Part shown: positions 25,965 to 39,135 of the stretch, piece after piece | Numbering within the stretch: position 1 is the first letter of the stretch | Layout of the letters: the number at the start of each line of letters is the position of its first letter | NCBI GenBank assembly: GCA_002633005.1 | Contig: NMRA01000874.1 | Span: forward strand, 44,205-108,204 | Direction of reading: 5' to 3' | DNA length: 64,000 nt | Source: Phoronis australis | Taxonomy: Eukaryota; Phoronida; Phoronidae | The notes under the pieces: generated by a model | What the model was told of the DNA's origin: nothing | Database searches by the model: none | What the model saw: only the letters and a program-made list of their open reading frames with translations | Made by a program: the position numbers and the translations under genes

Positions 25965-28900
25965 TGAAAAATACGATCCATTTTATAAACAATAACATAA
26001 TTGAAGTAATATGAAAGGTCGAGATTGGATATCGCAGCAAAATAAAATACAACGTAAATTTAAAACACTTCTTTTTCTTCCAATTTCACAAATTCAAATA
26101 AAAATTAATTCCCATTTCTAATTTCCCTCCGTATAATATTGCTGAAGAGTAAAGATCCTCTTTTGCGTGTTAATTTGGCTCTAAGCAAATTTAAATTGCC
26201 TCTTTAATTTGCTCATTGTCTCTTTGAGTAACTTATCGTCTCTAATTTACACACTGTCTCTTTAATTTGCTCATCAAAGTACAGAAATATTTAATGACTG
26301 CTGACAATTTTTCCTTTTTCCCCTTAAAGTTTAAGTTAAACTGGTCATATATCGTTGTTTCATGTCAGAACGAGTTTTTATACTCCGTAATAAATTATGA
26401 CACAAACCATTTTATCAAGTGGATTTAACTTTCTGTTTTGTGTGAATGTAGTTTATAGTTATTGCAACAAACTGTCATAAGAGCTAAGCTTTTGTCTGTA
26501 CATCTTCATGAAGATAATTTTTTTCATATTTGGTAAATTTTGCACTCCGTGCAACAGATCTAAGTAAGTTATTAAATTAAAAAACATTCACGCTTTCACT
26601 CAGGGGTACTAGCCACTCTTTTTACGCAGGGTCAATTTAACGTACCTAACCTTGTCTAAAAGCATAATTAAATTTGAAAAACGGCTTTTGATGGAGGATT
26701 TTTTTACTCTGGGCTTATCAATAAAGTCAAGGCCGTATGTTGCGATAGCCCAGCAGCCATGCGATTTGTTGCGCGGCAGCTTAGAGGCTCATGTAAACTT
26801 TCTGCGATTTACAGTGACCAGTTGCATAAAACTGTCCCAAATTAGGGTGTAACGATGCTTCCTAAGCCTTTTACCGCATTTATAAGCTTGTGAAAACTGT
26901 CCTTTCTTGTGCTATGAACTTTACGTTGAATTCTTAATATTATTGAAAATCAATAGGGGCCTTTTCAAGCAACGATCCTATTTAAGGACTAAGTCCCTAT
27001 TTTATTTATTTTCAATGAAATAATTAAGGGTTCAGTTTTTTACGAATTATTAGAAAATGAGAATGGGTTAAAGAGGAGTTAGTAATACAGATAAAATTAC
27101 GAAAAACAGCATTTGTGAGCCAACAAAGCCATAAAGGAGCAGACGATTTAGGGAACTTGGGGGAATCCCTTACTTGGAATGTTTCATGCAACTGGGCACG
27201 TAGTGGTTCGATGACATTGGTTATGTTGGCGATTTACTGCAATGCGACAATAATTGATTTTTAGTCGGTAACATCTCAGGGAATCGTAATGAAAAATGGA
27301 CTCGTGAAGCCCACTTTATAAAGTTTAGAGTACTGGTGTAAGCTTTCCTTACTGAAGGATCAAGATTATTAGCAAATGTCTCCACGGGCACTATTTCTTA
27401 ACAGTCTCCTATGCACAAAATACGATTTTCCTGAAGAGCGCCCGATCTTAAGTTGCTGGTAAGACCATACCATTGCGCCTTAGTGATGTAAACGAAAAGA
27501 TGTAAAACTACCACAACAGGTCGCGTTTCGTAATTTACACTGCCAAGGCATTTACAACGGAACCAATCTGGCGAAAATTCCCTAAGGTCTGTTGACTGTG
27601 AGTTAACCTCTGTCAGTCCGCATTCATTATTTCCCTGTGAGCTAAATTTGGGTTAATGAACGTCAAAAACTGAGCTGACAAGAGAACACTGGCAACATCT
27701 CGGATATGGGATTCTCCAAGCCAGTTACGCACGTGCCGATGGGGGGCTTCCGCTGACCACACTTCTGGTTTCAATTTATGTTAGTTTAAGCTTCAATTGA
27801 ATTACACCTATTGAAAAAACGAGGTGAGGGGACATGGTTTTGACCACGTGTTTCCCACAGAACACTGCTCTCAACGTTACGAAGTGTTGTAATCGACACC
27901 CACTTCAGACTTGTTTCGAGCTAGGTACGGGACCGTGTTACCCCTTGGCCTGAGTTGTCCTCCTGGCTCTTTTAGGCCGGGTGGCACCATGGCCGTGGGT
28001 TGGCTCACTGGGCACGAGGTGGCCCCCTTGGCTCTGGAGTCATTGGAACCGTAATTTATCCCTTCCCCTCCGCCCTAACTTGCGCTGCCGGATGTCATCG
28101 ACACATACGTGGCGTTATGGAGGGCGTTCTTGCGGCCCGATTAACGAATACAACATTGATCTCTGTCAAACACAAGAGGTCACTTCGTGCCCAACCACTA
28201 GAGAGGCAACTCGTGCTGACCTTAATACCTTACTCAATTTAATGCACAGTCACATCCAAGTGTTCCAAAGCGTTCATTTTGTAAGACAATGATAAAAAAC
28301 AATCGCCGCATTTACTTGAAAGTATTCCGTATTTTCCGTAATTTAGCAAATAAAACGAACAGTCGAATGGTAGATGGCCAGGGAGGGACGAGTTGACTTG
28401 GGCATGCATTGACTGGAAAGTCTGTCAAATTTAGTTGTAGATATATTTTGACAACCCGCTTAAGTTTATTGTAATCACATTTCACAGGTGAGGAGTCGGG
28501 TGTATCCGTTAGCGTCTTCAAAGAAATTGTGACTGTGTTTGAAAATCTTTAACCCGGAAAGACGTACAGACTTCAAGAGTGTGCGCAAAGCCGACAAACA
28601 CCGACTCGATTCAGATGACTCCATAGCCAAAGCCTGGTCTCGGTGACTGATAGGGCTTTTCCAGTATCCAATTTGATCTGTATGTTCAATATCATCCCCT
28701 CCTGGTAGAGTGCAGCAGGCCTATTTCCGTACCGATTAATTTCTCTCTCAAGTGTGAGACGTATTAGCTGTGCCGCCCGCGGTTGACTTGACCATTTATT
28801 TGTTATTTTAACTTTTCTATTTTGTCAGGTAAATGCTGCAACCGTGTCACTGTGGAAACTACATTTCTAAAATAATCAATACAGCCGCGAAGGAGAGCAA

Positions 28901-29000
28901 AAGTGAAAACTATACTCGTAAAACATCACTCTGAATCAACGAGAAATTGTGAACAAGGACGACTGAGGAGTGAAATGAGGCCGCACTAGACCATGTATCT
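25965..29000. other. No coding gene recognised; contains dispersed repeat copy at ~26915-27215
   Basis: The sequence is AT-rich, with only short frames lacking family features. If the promoter at 29.05-29.2 kb serves the acyltransferase, this block would be its first intron (about 3.1 kb). A repeat shared with 36015-36280 lies at 26915-27215. Confidence 0.5.
26915..27215 (+). repeat. Dispersed repeat family B, copy 1
   Basis: It aligns in order with 36015-36280: TACGTTGAATTCTTAATATT versus TACGTTCAACTCTCGATATT, then CTATTTAAGGACT versus CTTATTTAAGGACT, TCAATGAAAT versus TCATTGAAAT, AAAGAGGAGT, GGAACTT, and CATGCAACTGGGC versus CATGCAACCGGGC. It is diverged, with no coding potential seen. Confidence 0.7.
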
Positions 29001-29045
29001 ATTAAACAATGTATCGCTTGGGAAAATTAATAAATGGTTCCTTAC

Positions 29046-29204
29046 CTGGAGCAATCAGTTGCTGTCTTTTTAGGAGTCGACTGAAAGAGTTTTGATACAT
29101 AAGCTGCTGATTCATTTGCAGTCGCGTGCTGGACTGTCGCTTGTACATGTATTTATACCCCACCAGCCGGGCCGACGGGCTCACGTCGAGTCGCTCTTAT
29201 TGGT
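29046..29204 (-). promoter_or_regulatory. TATA/CCAAT promoter followed by a candidate first exon ending in a GTAAGG donor
   Basis: The minus strand has CCAAT (29203-29199), a GC-rich stretch and GGGTATAAATACATG (TATA at 29157-29151). ATG follows at 29115 and opens 23 codons beginning MNQQLMYQNSFSRLL. The frame reaches CCAG at 29046, immediately followed by GTAAGG. CCAAT-to-TATA spacing (~42 bp) and TATA-to-ATG spacing fit a Pol II core promoter. If this exon splices to the acceptor at 25964, the short frame ends five codons later at TAA and would be a 5'UTR upstream ORF of the acyltransferase. The target exon is an inference; a different downstream exon is possible. Confidence 0.45.
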
Positions 29205-32200
29205 CCGAATGTGTTTACATGCCGAGGTCATTTGGTATATCGAGAAACCCTCTTACGATCCGATGTACGGATAACGCCAGTTTGCACGGGCACTTGTCAG
29301 ACAGTTCAATAGGTCCAGTGAAGACGATGACCCTGGGGATTACTCTGCAAATCATAGAAGCCACGTTTTTAGGTGAACACGTGCAGGCATTCTTATCGCA
29401 TGCTTTGTGCTGCTGTTCTCCGCAACAGTGAGTGTTCCAGCGTCTGCTGGGTAGCGACTGTAGAAAAACGATGGATTTCCATCGTAAAGTGACACCTTGC
29501 ATAAGTAATTAAATATTTTTTATTCATTGGGAGTTGCTTGGGGATAGTTTGTCGAACTTAGCATAGGGTTAAAACGGAATTTGATATGTTCATTGCAAGC
29601 ATAGAAGGATAGTAAATTGGTAAACAGAGCTGCCGTGAATACCAGCATCATAGTAACTCAACAAAGGTTCGCGATACATGTATAACAATGCAGGAACACG
29701 GGTAAACGACTCTTTTGTACCCTATGCACAATTTTGTATTGTCCACGAAAAAGTGTCCAGTTGACCTGTTATACGTTATAACCACGAAAACATGCTAGGC
29801 GCTGGGCTGTTAACTGGCGTATCAGGCACAGTAGACAAATTCCGCCTCCAAAACATACACTACTCTTACGGCTAGTAATGAATGGATTGACAGGCACGCA
29901 GTTGGCGATAGCAATGCTTAAAGGGACATTGATAAATAACTCTGAAATGAGCTCTAATGCTGTCAATTCTTGCAGTGGTATTAGATCCTGTAATTTGAAT
30001 TCACGTAGAATCCACGTCGGTATCCCGTGGTTGTTTTTTCGAAAAGACTCACAACATCACTCAATTGTTTTTACCACTATGACGTAATGCAAAGATTTCT
30101 AATCTACCAACTGTAATCCATATGGTCAACTACGTCATTCTAAGTACTTGGCACGTGCTGTAATTATTACGTAATAAAAGTGACCACTTTGGTTACAGTC
30201 GGATGGATGAGGCCGTATACCATCACCCTATGCGGTCCTCGTTCAGAGTCGCTGCGTGAGGTCGCAGACAGAGGTCACTTAAACGAAGGCCTTTTGACAA
30301 TGTCTTTGGGGACTGGTCGGCAGCTGTCGAAAACTTCAAGCGTGTATTCAGGTTATCCTCAGAAAGTTTTTCCATGGCTTCTATTAACCAACCCGACATC
30401 TACAGCCCGCTAAAATGCATATTATTTATTATAATGCCGTTTATTGGCCCCATGCGTTGAAGTTGTATGGCTTTGCCACCTGTGGTCTCTTGTTCCAGCG
30501 TGCTATGCAATCATTAATCATAGGCTATTTGTCGTGAATCGGTCTACTTACTAAACAAACGTCGGTGACAAAAATCGTTAGTAAATCATAGTTCATTGTA
30601 TATTCAAGAACAACAGCCGTCAGTGAGGTCTAATAGACGTATAACTTGTTTGTGCCCCGTAACACCAACATTGCCTGTTTATTTGTAATAAACATCGACA
30701 CTGACTGTTTACTGCATTCACACCTGAGACATTTAACATTTCTGATGACTTTAATAGATGTAACTTGAACAATTTCCACACCTTTCTGGGAATGTATTGC
30801 ACAAAATCAAATAAAAGAGTCGAATAAACAACCGTCAGTTGCGTGTATTTTCGATAAACGAATGGAACTTAACATTTGAAGGACGACCACCGGATTGTTT
30901 AACTGAAATGTGCTTGACACACCAGCGTTTGTATAAGACTCTATTGAGGTGTTTTCCACTGCCATTGTTATCGACTGTTTGTTAGATCCAGTGCCTCTAA
31001 TCACCAATAGCACTTCGACCTTTCCCCGGAGAGTACTTCACAAGCATCTGCGCCTCCTGAGGATTAAATGCACCGAATAACCCCAGCCATTATCATTGAT
31101 ATCTTGTATATGAAAATGGTTTATCCAGCACGGATGCTGTTAGGTTCTCGGTATAGATAAAATCCTTTGATATTGTTGACGGACAATGGGGTTGTGGCAT
31201 TAGGATCGCTCGCATTCCAGTAAATCGGCTTCAATCTTCCAATGCAATCATAATGAACCAATGTGGCATTAAGCGGGGATATTTGCCTGTTGCTTGAACA
31301 AATGGAGGTGTAATGAAACAATAGTTCTTCCACCGCTTATTGTTTATAGAACTGAAGCAGGTCAGTTCAAAACTTAACTGATTAGTGAAACTGGTATATC
31401 CCACTTCACTTCAATTAAAAAATTATAGACTGAATTTATCAGAGAACTATTCAGTCAATATTTATACCAAAATGAGGCTGTATCAACAATACATCATTTT
31501 TTCAAAATAAGTTCATGTAGAGATATAGTTATGTTTCCTACATTTTGTCGGTGTGCTATAAAATGAATAGCAAGACGAATGACTTAAGATTTCACTTTCT
31601 ATGAATTTGTGAAAACGCAAATTCCTTCAGAATCAGACTTTACAAAAAAGTTTCTATTCTATTCAGTTAAAATTCGATTGATTAAATTCTTTTCATGTTT
31701 TAAAGTTGTGAAAGGACAAACGCGTGTTAAGGGCGTTGTCGATGAGGGAATCACGTGAGGAACATCCCAAATATGGTCATGTTGCGTACTATGTCCATGG
31801 TTATTGTCTTTCCCGAAACTGTTGCCACACGAGTGCTGTGTTCTTTGCACAAGTATTCGATGACGTCATGTGTTCAACGCTTGTCAGTTCGTTCATCTGG
31901 CTCAGATTCAAATTTGTCTTTATAGGAACACCAGTCCCAGAGCACTCGTACTCCTCGATAACAATAAAGTGCACGGACAACTACTGCGGTTTGTATTGTT
32001 ACTTGTGTTTTTTTCAAAGGTTCAAGATGTCGTAGGAAGGCCGAAGCACCATACGACATATTTCGATCTGAAAATTTGACGCTTTTTGAAGCATTAAATG
32101 GAATTTTGTTTAAAAAGCGAACCAATTTACCTAGTGTTGCACGATATATTGCATCGCTGAATTAAAATTTCAAAATTATTAAAAACCACGCATATGTCAA

Positions 32201-33499
32201 AAGCTGACGTGCCCGGTATTCGTCTCAAAGTCCGGCGTTTTATAAAGTTATCATGTTCTACAGTTGAGTAGTAAAATACATAAAATTTTAAATTAATGAT
32301 ACATTTTTAATACTGAAATCAGTGGCCACCTGTTTAGAGGTGAATTGCTGTACACATCACGATGTCAAAATTGTTCCCTTGAATGCACACGTGATATTAT
32401 CATTGTCGAGGTTTTCAGTGCAGACTCAACCGTGCATGTAATGAGGAAAACACCTCGAATGTACATGCAGCGACCTAAACGTACAGTACTCAGTACATAT
32501 TGAATCATTTATCATAACCAAATGTATCCATCAGAGGGGTGCCGCTGAAGCCCCAAATTGTTGGCGACCAAAGGACGATGTATAACCTGGGGGCACTTGA
32601 ATGGGGAGGCAAACGCTAAATTGAAATGTTTCCACCTGTTAGAGCGTCCCCGTGGCTACGCCAGTGATTATGGTCGTGTCTGTTTAATTACATGCAGTGA
32701 AAAACAAGTATTATAGCGTGTGTAACACTTTTTGAAAAAAATATAGTTATCGGTTTGGATATCAAACTCGGGGATGACGTAACGCGTTTCGGTGGAAATT
32801 GCTTCTCCGAGTTCATTTCCGCCTTTTAAGGGTTTCACCAGCTTTGACTGACAATCCAATACGATGAAATGTTTTTCAGTTTCAATATTTCTCTATTGCC
32901 TGCTGACTACTTTTTGGTTCATGAAAAATTTCACTGCAAAACAGTACACTATCCTTATTAACAACATAACAGTTGCCTTCAACCGTTACATGCGCGCATT
33001 CGCTACAACGCTATAAGGTCTGGTTGGATGAGCTTGCGCGTAAAAATTGACTGTGACGATCTCACTTCTCAGAACATTACTCCTAAAAGGAAATAGAGTG
33101 ACACGCGACGGAATTCCTTCTGGTATGAGTACTGTGAAAAGGCATTTTGTTTTAACACGCACTTGTTTTCAACTTAGGTAATTCAATTAATAAACTAGTG
33201 GCACAAAATCGTAAAATTTTACACCACGAAAACTGGAAATAAAAAGCTGGAAAGATGGCTACATGTCGTGTTCTAGCGTCTGAAGCGACTTTTTCCTCTT
33301 GCGCACTTGTACTTTCAAAGCAAGTCATCTGTCACTTGGACGAGTTGAATTCCCTTTCGTAAAACACCTGCAACACCCCCTGGCGGCCTCACTGTCTGCG
33401 GCTGAACTAACCCGCCGTGGCAAGCAGACTCTATGAGCTTCATCAGAAGCACTAACGAGCCGACAGTTTTTCTCAAGCCTAACAAATATTTCTAATCAG

Positions 33500-33590
33500 G
33501 GTAAAGAACAAGATGAGAGCGGTTTTGCAACCGTAAGTTTTCTACACCAAAAGTTGTTTTTTTACAGAAAACGCGGGTTTGTCATTGTCC
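33500..33590 (+). repeat. Dispersed repeat family C, copy 1
   Basis: AACCGTAAGTTTTCTACACC, AAAAGTTGTTTTTTTACAG and AAAACGCGGGTT match the order seen at 38995-39135 and 44000-44110. It is a short diverged repeat. Confidence 0.5.
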
Positions 33591-33956
33591 TTTTTAATGA
33601 CAGCTTGTACATCTCACTTTCGCAAACGTGACTACCAAGGTCGATGGCATGTTCTAGATTTCGGGATGCTTCTCGTACCGAATAAATGCACTTGTGGGAG
33701 AGGCCATAAATAAATCTCCCTCGGGTCGGGTGATTAAGTTCGCATTATGTCTAGTGCCGAATTACCCACTTGACGCGTTTGGGAAGAGCAGACGAGAGCT
33801 GGTCATCAGATTGATCTTTTATAGCTCCATTACATACAAACTTGTAGTTCACAGTCGAAGCATTCCAAACAGATACACAGCACATGCTATTCATAAATAC
33901 TACGTCATGGGTTGGCAGATTTGTACCCGTTGACCCCAGCAATAGGAATTCTTGTG

Positions 33957-34050
33957 GATTGGTTCTGGGTCATGCGCAGGTATATAAATAAGGACGTGAA
34001 ACAAAAATAACAATACATAACAATGCTTCGTTTTTGTGGCCATGTACTAG
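33957..34050 (+). promoter_or_regulatory. Possible TATA promoter and tiny first exon
   Basis: GATTGGTTCTG (an inverted CCAAT) precedes TATATAAATAAGG (TATA at 33981-33990). An ATG at 34023 opens ten residues (MLRFCGHVL plus a split codon) and runs to TAG followed by GTATGC at 34051, a plausible donor. No downstream exon could be identified, so this may be coincidence in AT-rich DNA. Confidence 0.2.
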
Positions 34051-36014
34051 GTATGCATGAATTGATGTTTTTGCATTTTAAGATACCCGACGTATAGTCA
34101 CTAGTAGTACTATCACATAGTACTATCACTGATATCGACGGCCAATGGCACTGCTCATTAGGGGCATTGCTCATTAGGCCCCTATAGTCCAGGTACCGGC
34201 CAGCAATTCTATTTTGTCAATATTCACAGTATTGCATACTGAAGTGGATTACACTTCAACGATAAAAATAAGCCAAATCAACACAGCTTCATAAAGTACA
34301 CATGCACTCCGACAAAATTTTATCACACGACAACTAAGTACGCTTGTTGTGAGAAAACCCGTTCTGTTGCAGTCATGAGGAAATTGGCTAGCGATATTTT
34401 AACTGAAAATTGGTAACGCCTTAGATGATGTAAGGTTACGTGTACTCCCTGTTGTCTTCTTCTTGAACTATCTTAGTAACCAGCGATTGTCATTTCATAA
34501 AAGTATATTATATTTTCTGAAATTAGGAATCTTATATCTAATCATGTCATTCATAACACTGCGTCATTCGCGTGGTCACGTGACCATGCGTTTCTAGCAA
34601 AAATGTCGTTTTTGAACGGTACATTGATAGGCAAATAGTCCTTTCACCAGCATTCTTCTCCAAGTTCCAGACGCGCATCGCCTGGGCTGACAAAAGCCCT
34701 CCCCCCAAATAGTTAGCTATGTGAGTTTCTCTGCTTCAATCTCCCTATAGTATAGGCTTCCATGGCAACAGTTTCGATTTATCAGTGGAGTGAACCGGTC
34801 ATTGCACTCGTTTATTGCAGTGCGTTTTGTTCAGGACTCAGTTCGTGTGAACTGGAAACTAGATTCTAAATGTGCGAGAAATGCCCATGGAGGCGGCTGT
34901 CGTCTACGTCACCAATCAATTAATTCGTTTGTTTGTCCGGGACTAGGGCGGTTAATGAGTACTCTGCTGTTAGTTTCAAACAATCACGTTCAGAGTTTAC
35001 ACTAGTATATGTCTACTGTCTAAATGTCTCTGTTGTATCATCCAGAGAAAATTAACGTTCTCTACTAATTTGATTACGAAATACTTTAAATCTTGAGCGT
35101 TGTTGCGAACTATATTTGTGTCATTAGAGTCCATTTGCAGTGTGTTTTGGCATTTTTTTATTCGCACGTATTAAAGGTCGTTCTAAAATCCAAAACATAA
35201 TGCTTTTAACTCCAAGGTGACAACTTTATGAAACCACTATGTACGCGCTTTAGGGTAAGGCGATGTTCACCTCTCACGTACTAGGAAGCCGAGGGGGCAT
35301 CCAGTAAAAGTGGTTACTTACATTTAATGTTTACCCCCTAGAATTAAATCAAATATCACAGTTCAGTAAGGCTTCGCACAGTAAACAGAGAGCACACAGG
35401 CTGAACAATATCGCCTTGTGTAGGAAGCGTTCGCCAGTCAATCTACGCGTAACAAGAGAAGGCAATGAACAGAACGTCATCGTCTTACCAATCAGTTTGT
35501 TTGTTTTTTACTTGAAAAGTTCCACCGTTCATGATTGGTTAGATGATTATACTAAGGACAAGTAAACGGACGATGAATTACACGTCACTTAACTTGTGGG
35601 TGTCACGGGAGTCGTGCTTACACAACCTAACCTCGGTGTTGGAATTATTGTGTGTTTAGTGAAAGTGCTAAAACACAGCGCGTAACGGCAGCGCGAAAGC
35701 TCAGAAAATGCATTATTTCCCACATGTTCGTCAAATTCGTTGATTGGGCGGTTCCGAGCAAATATCGTCAAAGGCAAACAAGTTATGAAACTTTGACGGA
35801 AATTTACAAATTTCTGTCGGCAATCACGAGGAAGCGATCGTTGAAAAGGAAAACTAACAACATTAAAACCAGTGCCCGATTTTCAAAACAATCCCAAATA
35901 GGTACTCAACTATATCCCCTAACTTATACCACATTGTGGACTTGTAAATCACTTATCGTCATTTCTTAGGGTGTTTTAGTTTCATGACTAAGTCAATTTT
36001 AACTTTGATGCCGA

Positions 36015-36280
36015 CTGAAAATAAACTCTACGTTCAACTCTCGATATTATCGAAATAAATAGGAGACTTTTCATGCAACATCCCTTATTTAAGGACTTCC
36101 TCCCATTCGTTTTCATTGAAATTATCGCTCAATTTGATTAGAAAATATCACTAGTCAAAGAGGAGTGCATGATAAAATAAACATATTTGCGAGTAAACAA
36201 AGATGCAAATACCCAAAAGATTTAAGGAACTTAACTGAGACCCTATTTGGGACTGTTCCATGCAACCGGGCGGAGAATCT
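36015..36280 (+). repeat. Dispersed repeat family B, copy 2
   Basis: This is the same-orientation partner of the block at 26915-27215, with conserved stretches in the same order and small indels. It supports an interspersed repeat family in this genome. Confidence 0.7.
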
Positions 36281-38423
36281 ACCACTTGGCCGTGATAGCC
36301 TGTGTCATATACATTTAATTAACAGTAAGGCTAGCACTATCGTGAGTATGCTGTTTGAGTAAATGGACGCTAGCGCTTCTAGTGAGAGAAAGTGTCGCGA
36401 CTCAAAGAGACTAATAATAATTTCAGTTCCTGTGTTTGATGCCTTTTCGCCAACACTACCGGCTCTAGAATATTCCAGAGTAGTTTACTGGCCATTCAGT
36501 AATCGTGAATACCTTTGAATGCGATTTGCTGAACTGTATACCAACCACCAGCCTGTTGAATTGTTGCTAGCTCGTGATCACATCAGCTCGACATGAGCAT
36601 GCCTAGATTTTTTTTATTGAATAATCACATTTAATGATAATTTCCAAAACCACATCGTTATCAGCCAATTGGATCAGTACATAGGGTAACTGTTGTTTAT
36701 CAATTTATTTCCCCTGTAATTAAGCTACCTGGCTAAAATAATATTAGCGTTGTCAATTCCAACAGGAACAGGTGTATAATGCCACAAAACCGCTTTTGCT
36801 TGAGCTTTCTCCATTGTCTCACAGGGGGCACTACGTCATAGAACTCATGAAAGTTAATACTACAATTAGTATGGCACACAACAAAAACGATATCAAAAAC
36901 GACACAGACAAAGTTCGAAACTTAACCATATCAGACATTGGTTAAGATTTGTGGCTAAAGGAAGCATAAACGAATATCCAATCGCAAACTTTCGCTGTCT
37001 AGTATTCTATTTGATCATAAATTGTTTAGATTTCTCAGGGCGCACAGACTCTTAATGTTGGTGCCATTTCTTGTGGCTGAATATTTAATTCACTGCAATC
37101 CACGCGCATGTATTTTGAATTCGGCATTATCATTATTGCTAATAGCTGTAGTTCGCCCTGTTTAACTGACTGAAAACGAAAATCTAATTAGGCCTTTTAC
37201 CTCCATAAAATCGTTCCCGCATTATTCCTTAGTACGTGATAGGATGCCATTTCCGTTACTGGCCCTAGTCAGTCAAAGGCAGTGTGTGCACGCGTCATCT
37301 TCGAATTCGCAATTTTAGGGTTGGCCAACTCTCAAAACTCTGAAGCGTTTTCTCAGTTGAGTCGCTGATGGTTCCAATGTTTCGGGTAACGAGACAGACT
37401 GCCTTGTATTACGGTAAGGAGTGACATGAGACCGATTTTATTAGAGTATAAAAGTCCTAATTTAATTTGCATTTGTTTCAGACTCCGACAGAGGGCGTAA
37501 TGCAGCTTTAAACGATACGGAAGAGCTCTGTTTAAATAGTTTCACATGGTCGCCGCGTTATTTGGGTGCACTGTAACCGCTCGCCATGTTTTGATACTCT
37601 AGCACATACACCAATTATCGTGAAGTCAACAATACGAAGCGTCACGTGAGTGACTGATAGTTGACATCCAGATCCCAAACCAGGCCCAGTTTCCAGTTCG
37701 TGGAAAACAGCACGTACCAACGGAGTTATAAATCGAATGCACGACACCATAGCTTTTAAAAAATTATCTCGAGTGCATGACATAAGTTAATTGATTACAG
37801 CTTTATCAACAACATCAAAACGAATGTTAAGTATTTGCTTTGAAGTGTTTTGACCACAAGTCAGTTATCGGCACGTTAAGACTTACATCGCAATATCCTA
37901 ATTATTTATTCAAGGCAGTGGATTCGAAAATACAAGTTAGAAACAAGTACAGCTACCACGTACTTGGCAATTAGGACACTGCGCGTGCGCAATGCTGACT
38001 CTAATTTACTGTTGTAAGTTCTCAATTGCGTCTCTTGGAATTCGCTTGATATTTGGCTCACCAATTGGAGGGAATTATTTAGTGACATACGCTGAAGACT
38101 CTGAATGATGGTCCAACCCCACCTTTCGATTCTGATGTATAAAACAAGTTTGTTCTACTTATCAAATCAAACCTTGCTGAAATCCATGTATGAGATCAAT
38201 ACGTGGTTTGGATTTTTTCCTGAAAAATATTTTTTCAACCAGGTTTTTAGCAATAATCTCGTCTATCGATGTATAATATTCACTGATTCCATTTTGTTCG
38301 TCTATCAGAAATTTGTTTTCACACACCAAGGATGTTCATCTTTAATTTAAGATTGGGATAACACAAGTTTCCATTTCTTGTTGCAACTCCAGTTTTAAAT
38401 AAATGTAACATTATGCCGTTTTA

Positions 38424-38845
38424 TCATTTTTCTGGAAAAGTGCCGTTTGAAAGTACGCCCATCAGAAATTTACAGAATTCTATTGAAATTCCGTCCACAC
38501 CTGGACTTTTACCGCTGTGCATATTTTTAACCGATTCGACAACTTCTTCTTCGGAAATATCTCTCTTAAATGGAAACCTGTCATAATTTTCTTCTACAGT
38601 TTGCATTTTTATGTAGCTCGCGACCTCATAATCAATTGCAAGATGTGACATCTTATGATTAGCGTTGAGCAACGAACAAAAATAGTCAGTCCATCCGTGG
38701 TCTGATATACTGCTGCTGAGATTTGGTTTATTTGATTCCATTCTGTCAACTGCCACAATGTTTTTGAATTATTTAATATACCTTCTTTAAAGCGACGTAA
38801 ACCCCTTGTTTCTGCCCCAAATTGATTTAGATCAAGATAAGTCAC
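38424..38845 (-). pseudogene. Decayed non-LTR retrotransposon fragment (RT N-terminal region)
   Basis: The minus-strand frame has ISDHGWTDYFCSLLN, then KRDISEEEVVESVKNMHSGK, SPGVDGISIEF and NGTFPEK. This is the order of the linker and start of a LINE reverse transcriptase (WxxYFxxLLN, KSPGxDGIxxEF, G.FPE). Upstream residues (LRRFKEG, KTLWQLTEWNQIN) are in another frame. The segment between EF and NGTFPEK is shortened and the catalytic motifs are absent. It is a dead fragment with at least one frameshift and a deletion. Confidence 0.6.
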
Positions 38846-38994
38846 GACCGTTATAAAATCGACGTTGTCTAGGTTTTTTCTTATGAAAGACAGATGGTTC
38901 GATGTTTCTTTGGGCCAAATTCCTAAAATTTCAGATCACGGCGCGATCAGAAAATTTATGAGCTTGGTCTGGTGAAGTAATTAACCGTCAGTTC

Positions 38995-39135
38995 TTTCCA
39001 AACCCACAAACCACACCTATTTCGGCTAAGGACAATTTAAGACCGATTTCATTACCGTAAGTGGCCTACATCAAAACTTGTTTTTTGACAGAAAGCCACA
39101 CGAGTTCAATGCCGCTTGAAAATGAGTGTGGGTTG
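38995..39135 (+). repeat. Dispersed repeat family C, copy 2
   Basis: AAGTGGCCTACATCAAAACT, TGTTTTTTGACAGAAAGC and GAGTTCAATGCCGC parallel the copies at 33500 and 44000. It ends near the poly-G/N run. Confidence 0.55.

Larger units (their letters stand above)
29205..38400. other. Gene-poor stretch, no protein-coding gene recognised
   Basis: Only short open frames without recognisable domains were found. It contains a candidate TATA promoter at 33957-34050, dispersed repeat family B copy 2 (36015-36280) and one copy of family C (~33500-33590). Distal regulatory elements could be present but cannot be seen from one sequence. Confidence 0.5.
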
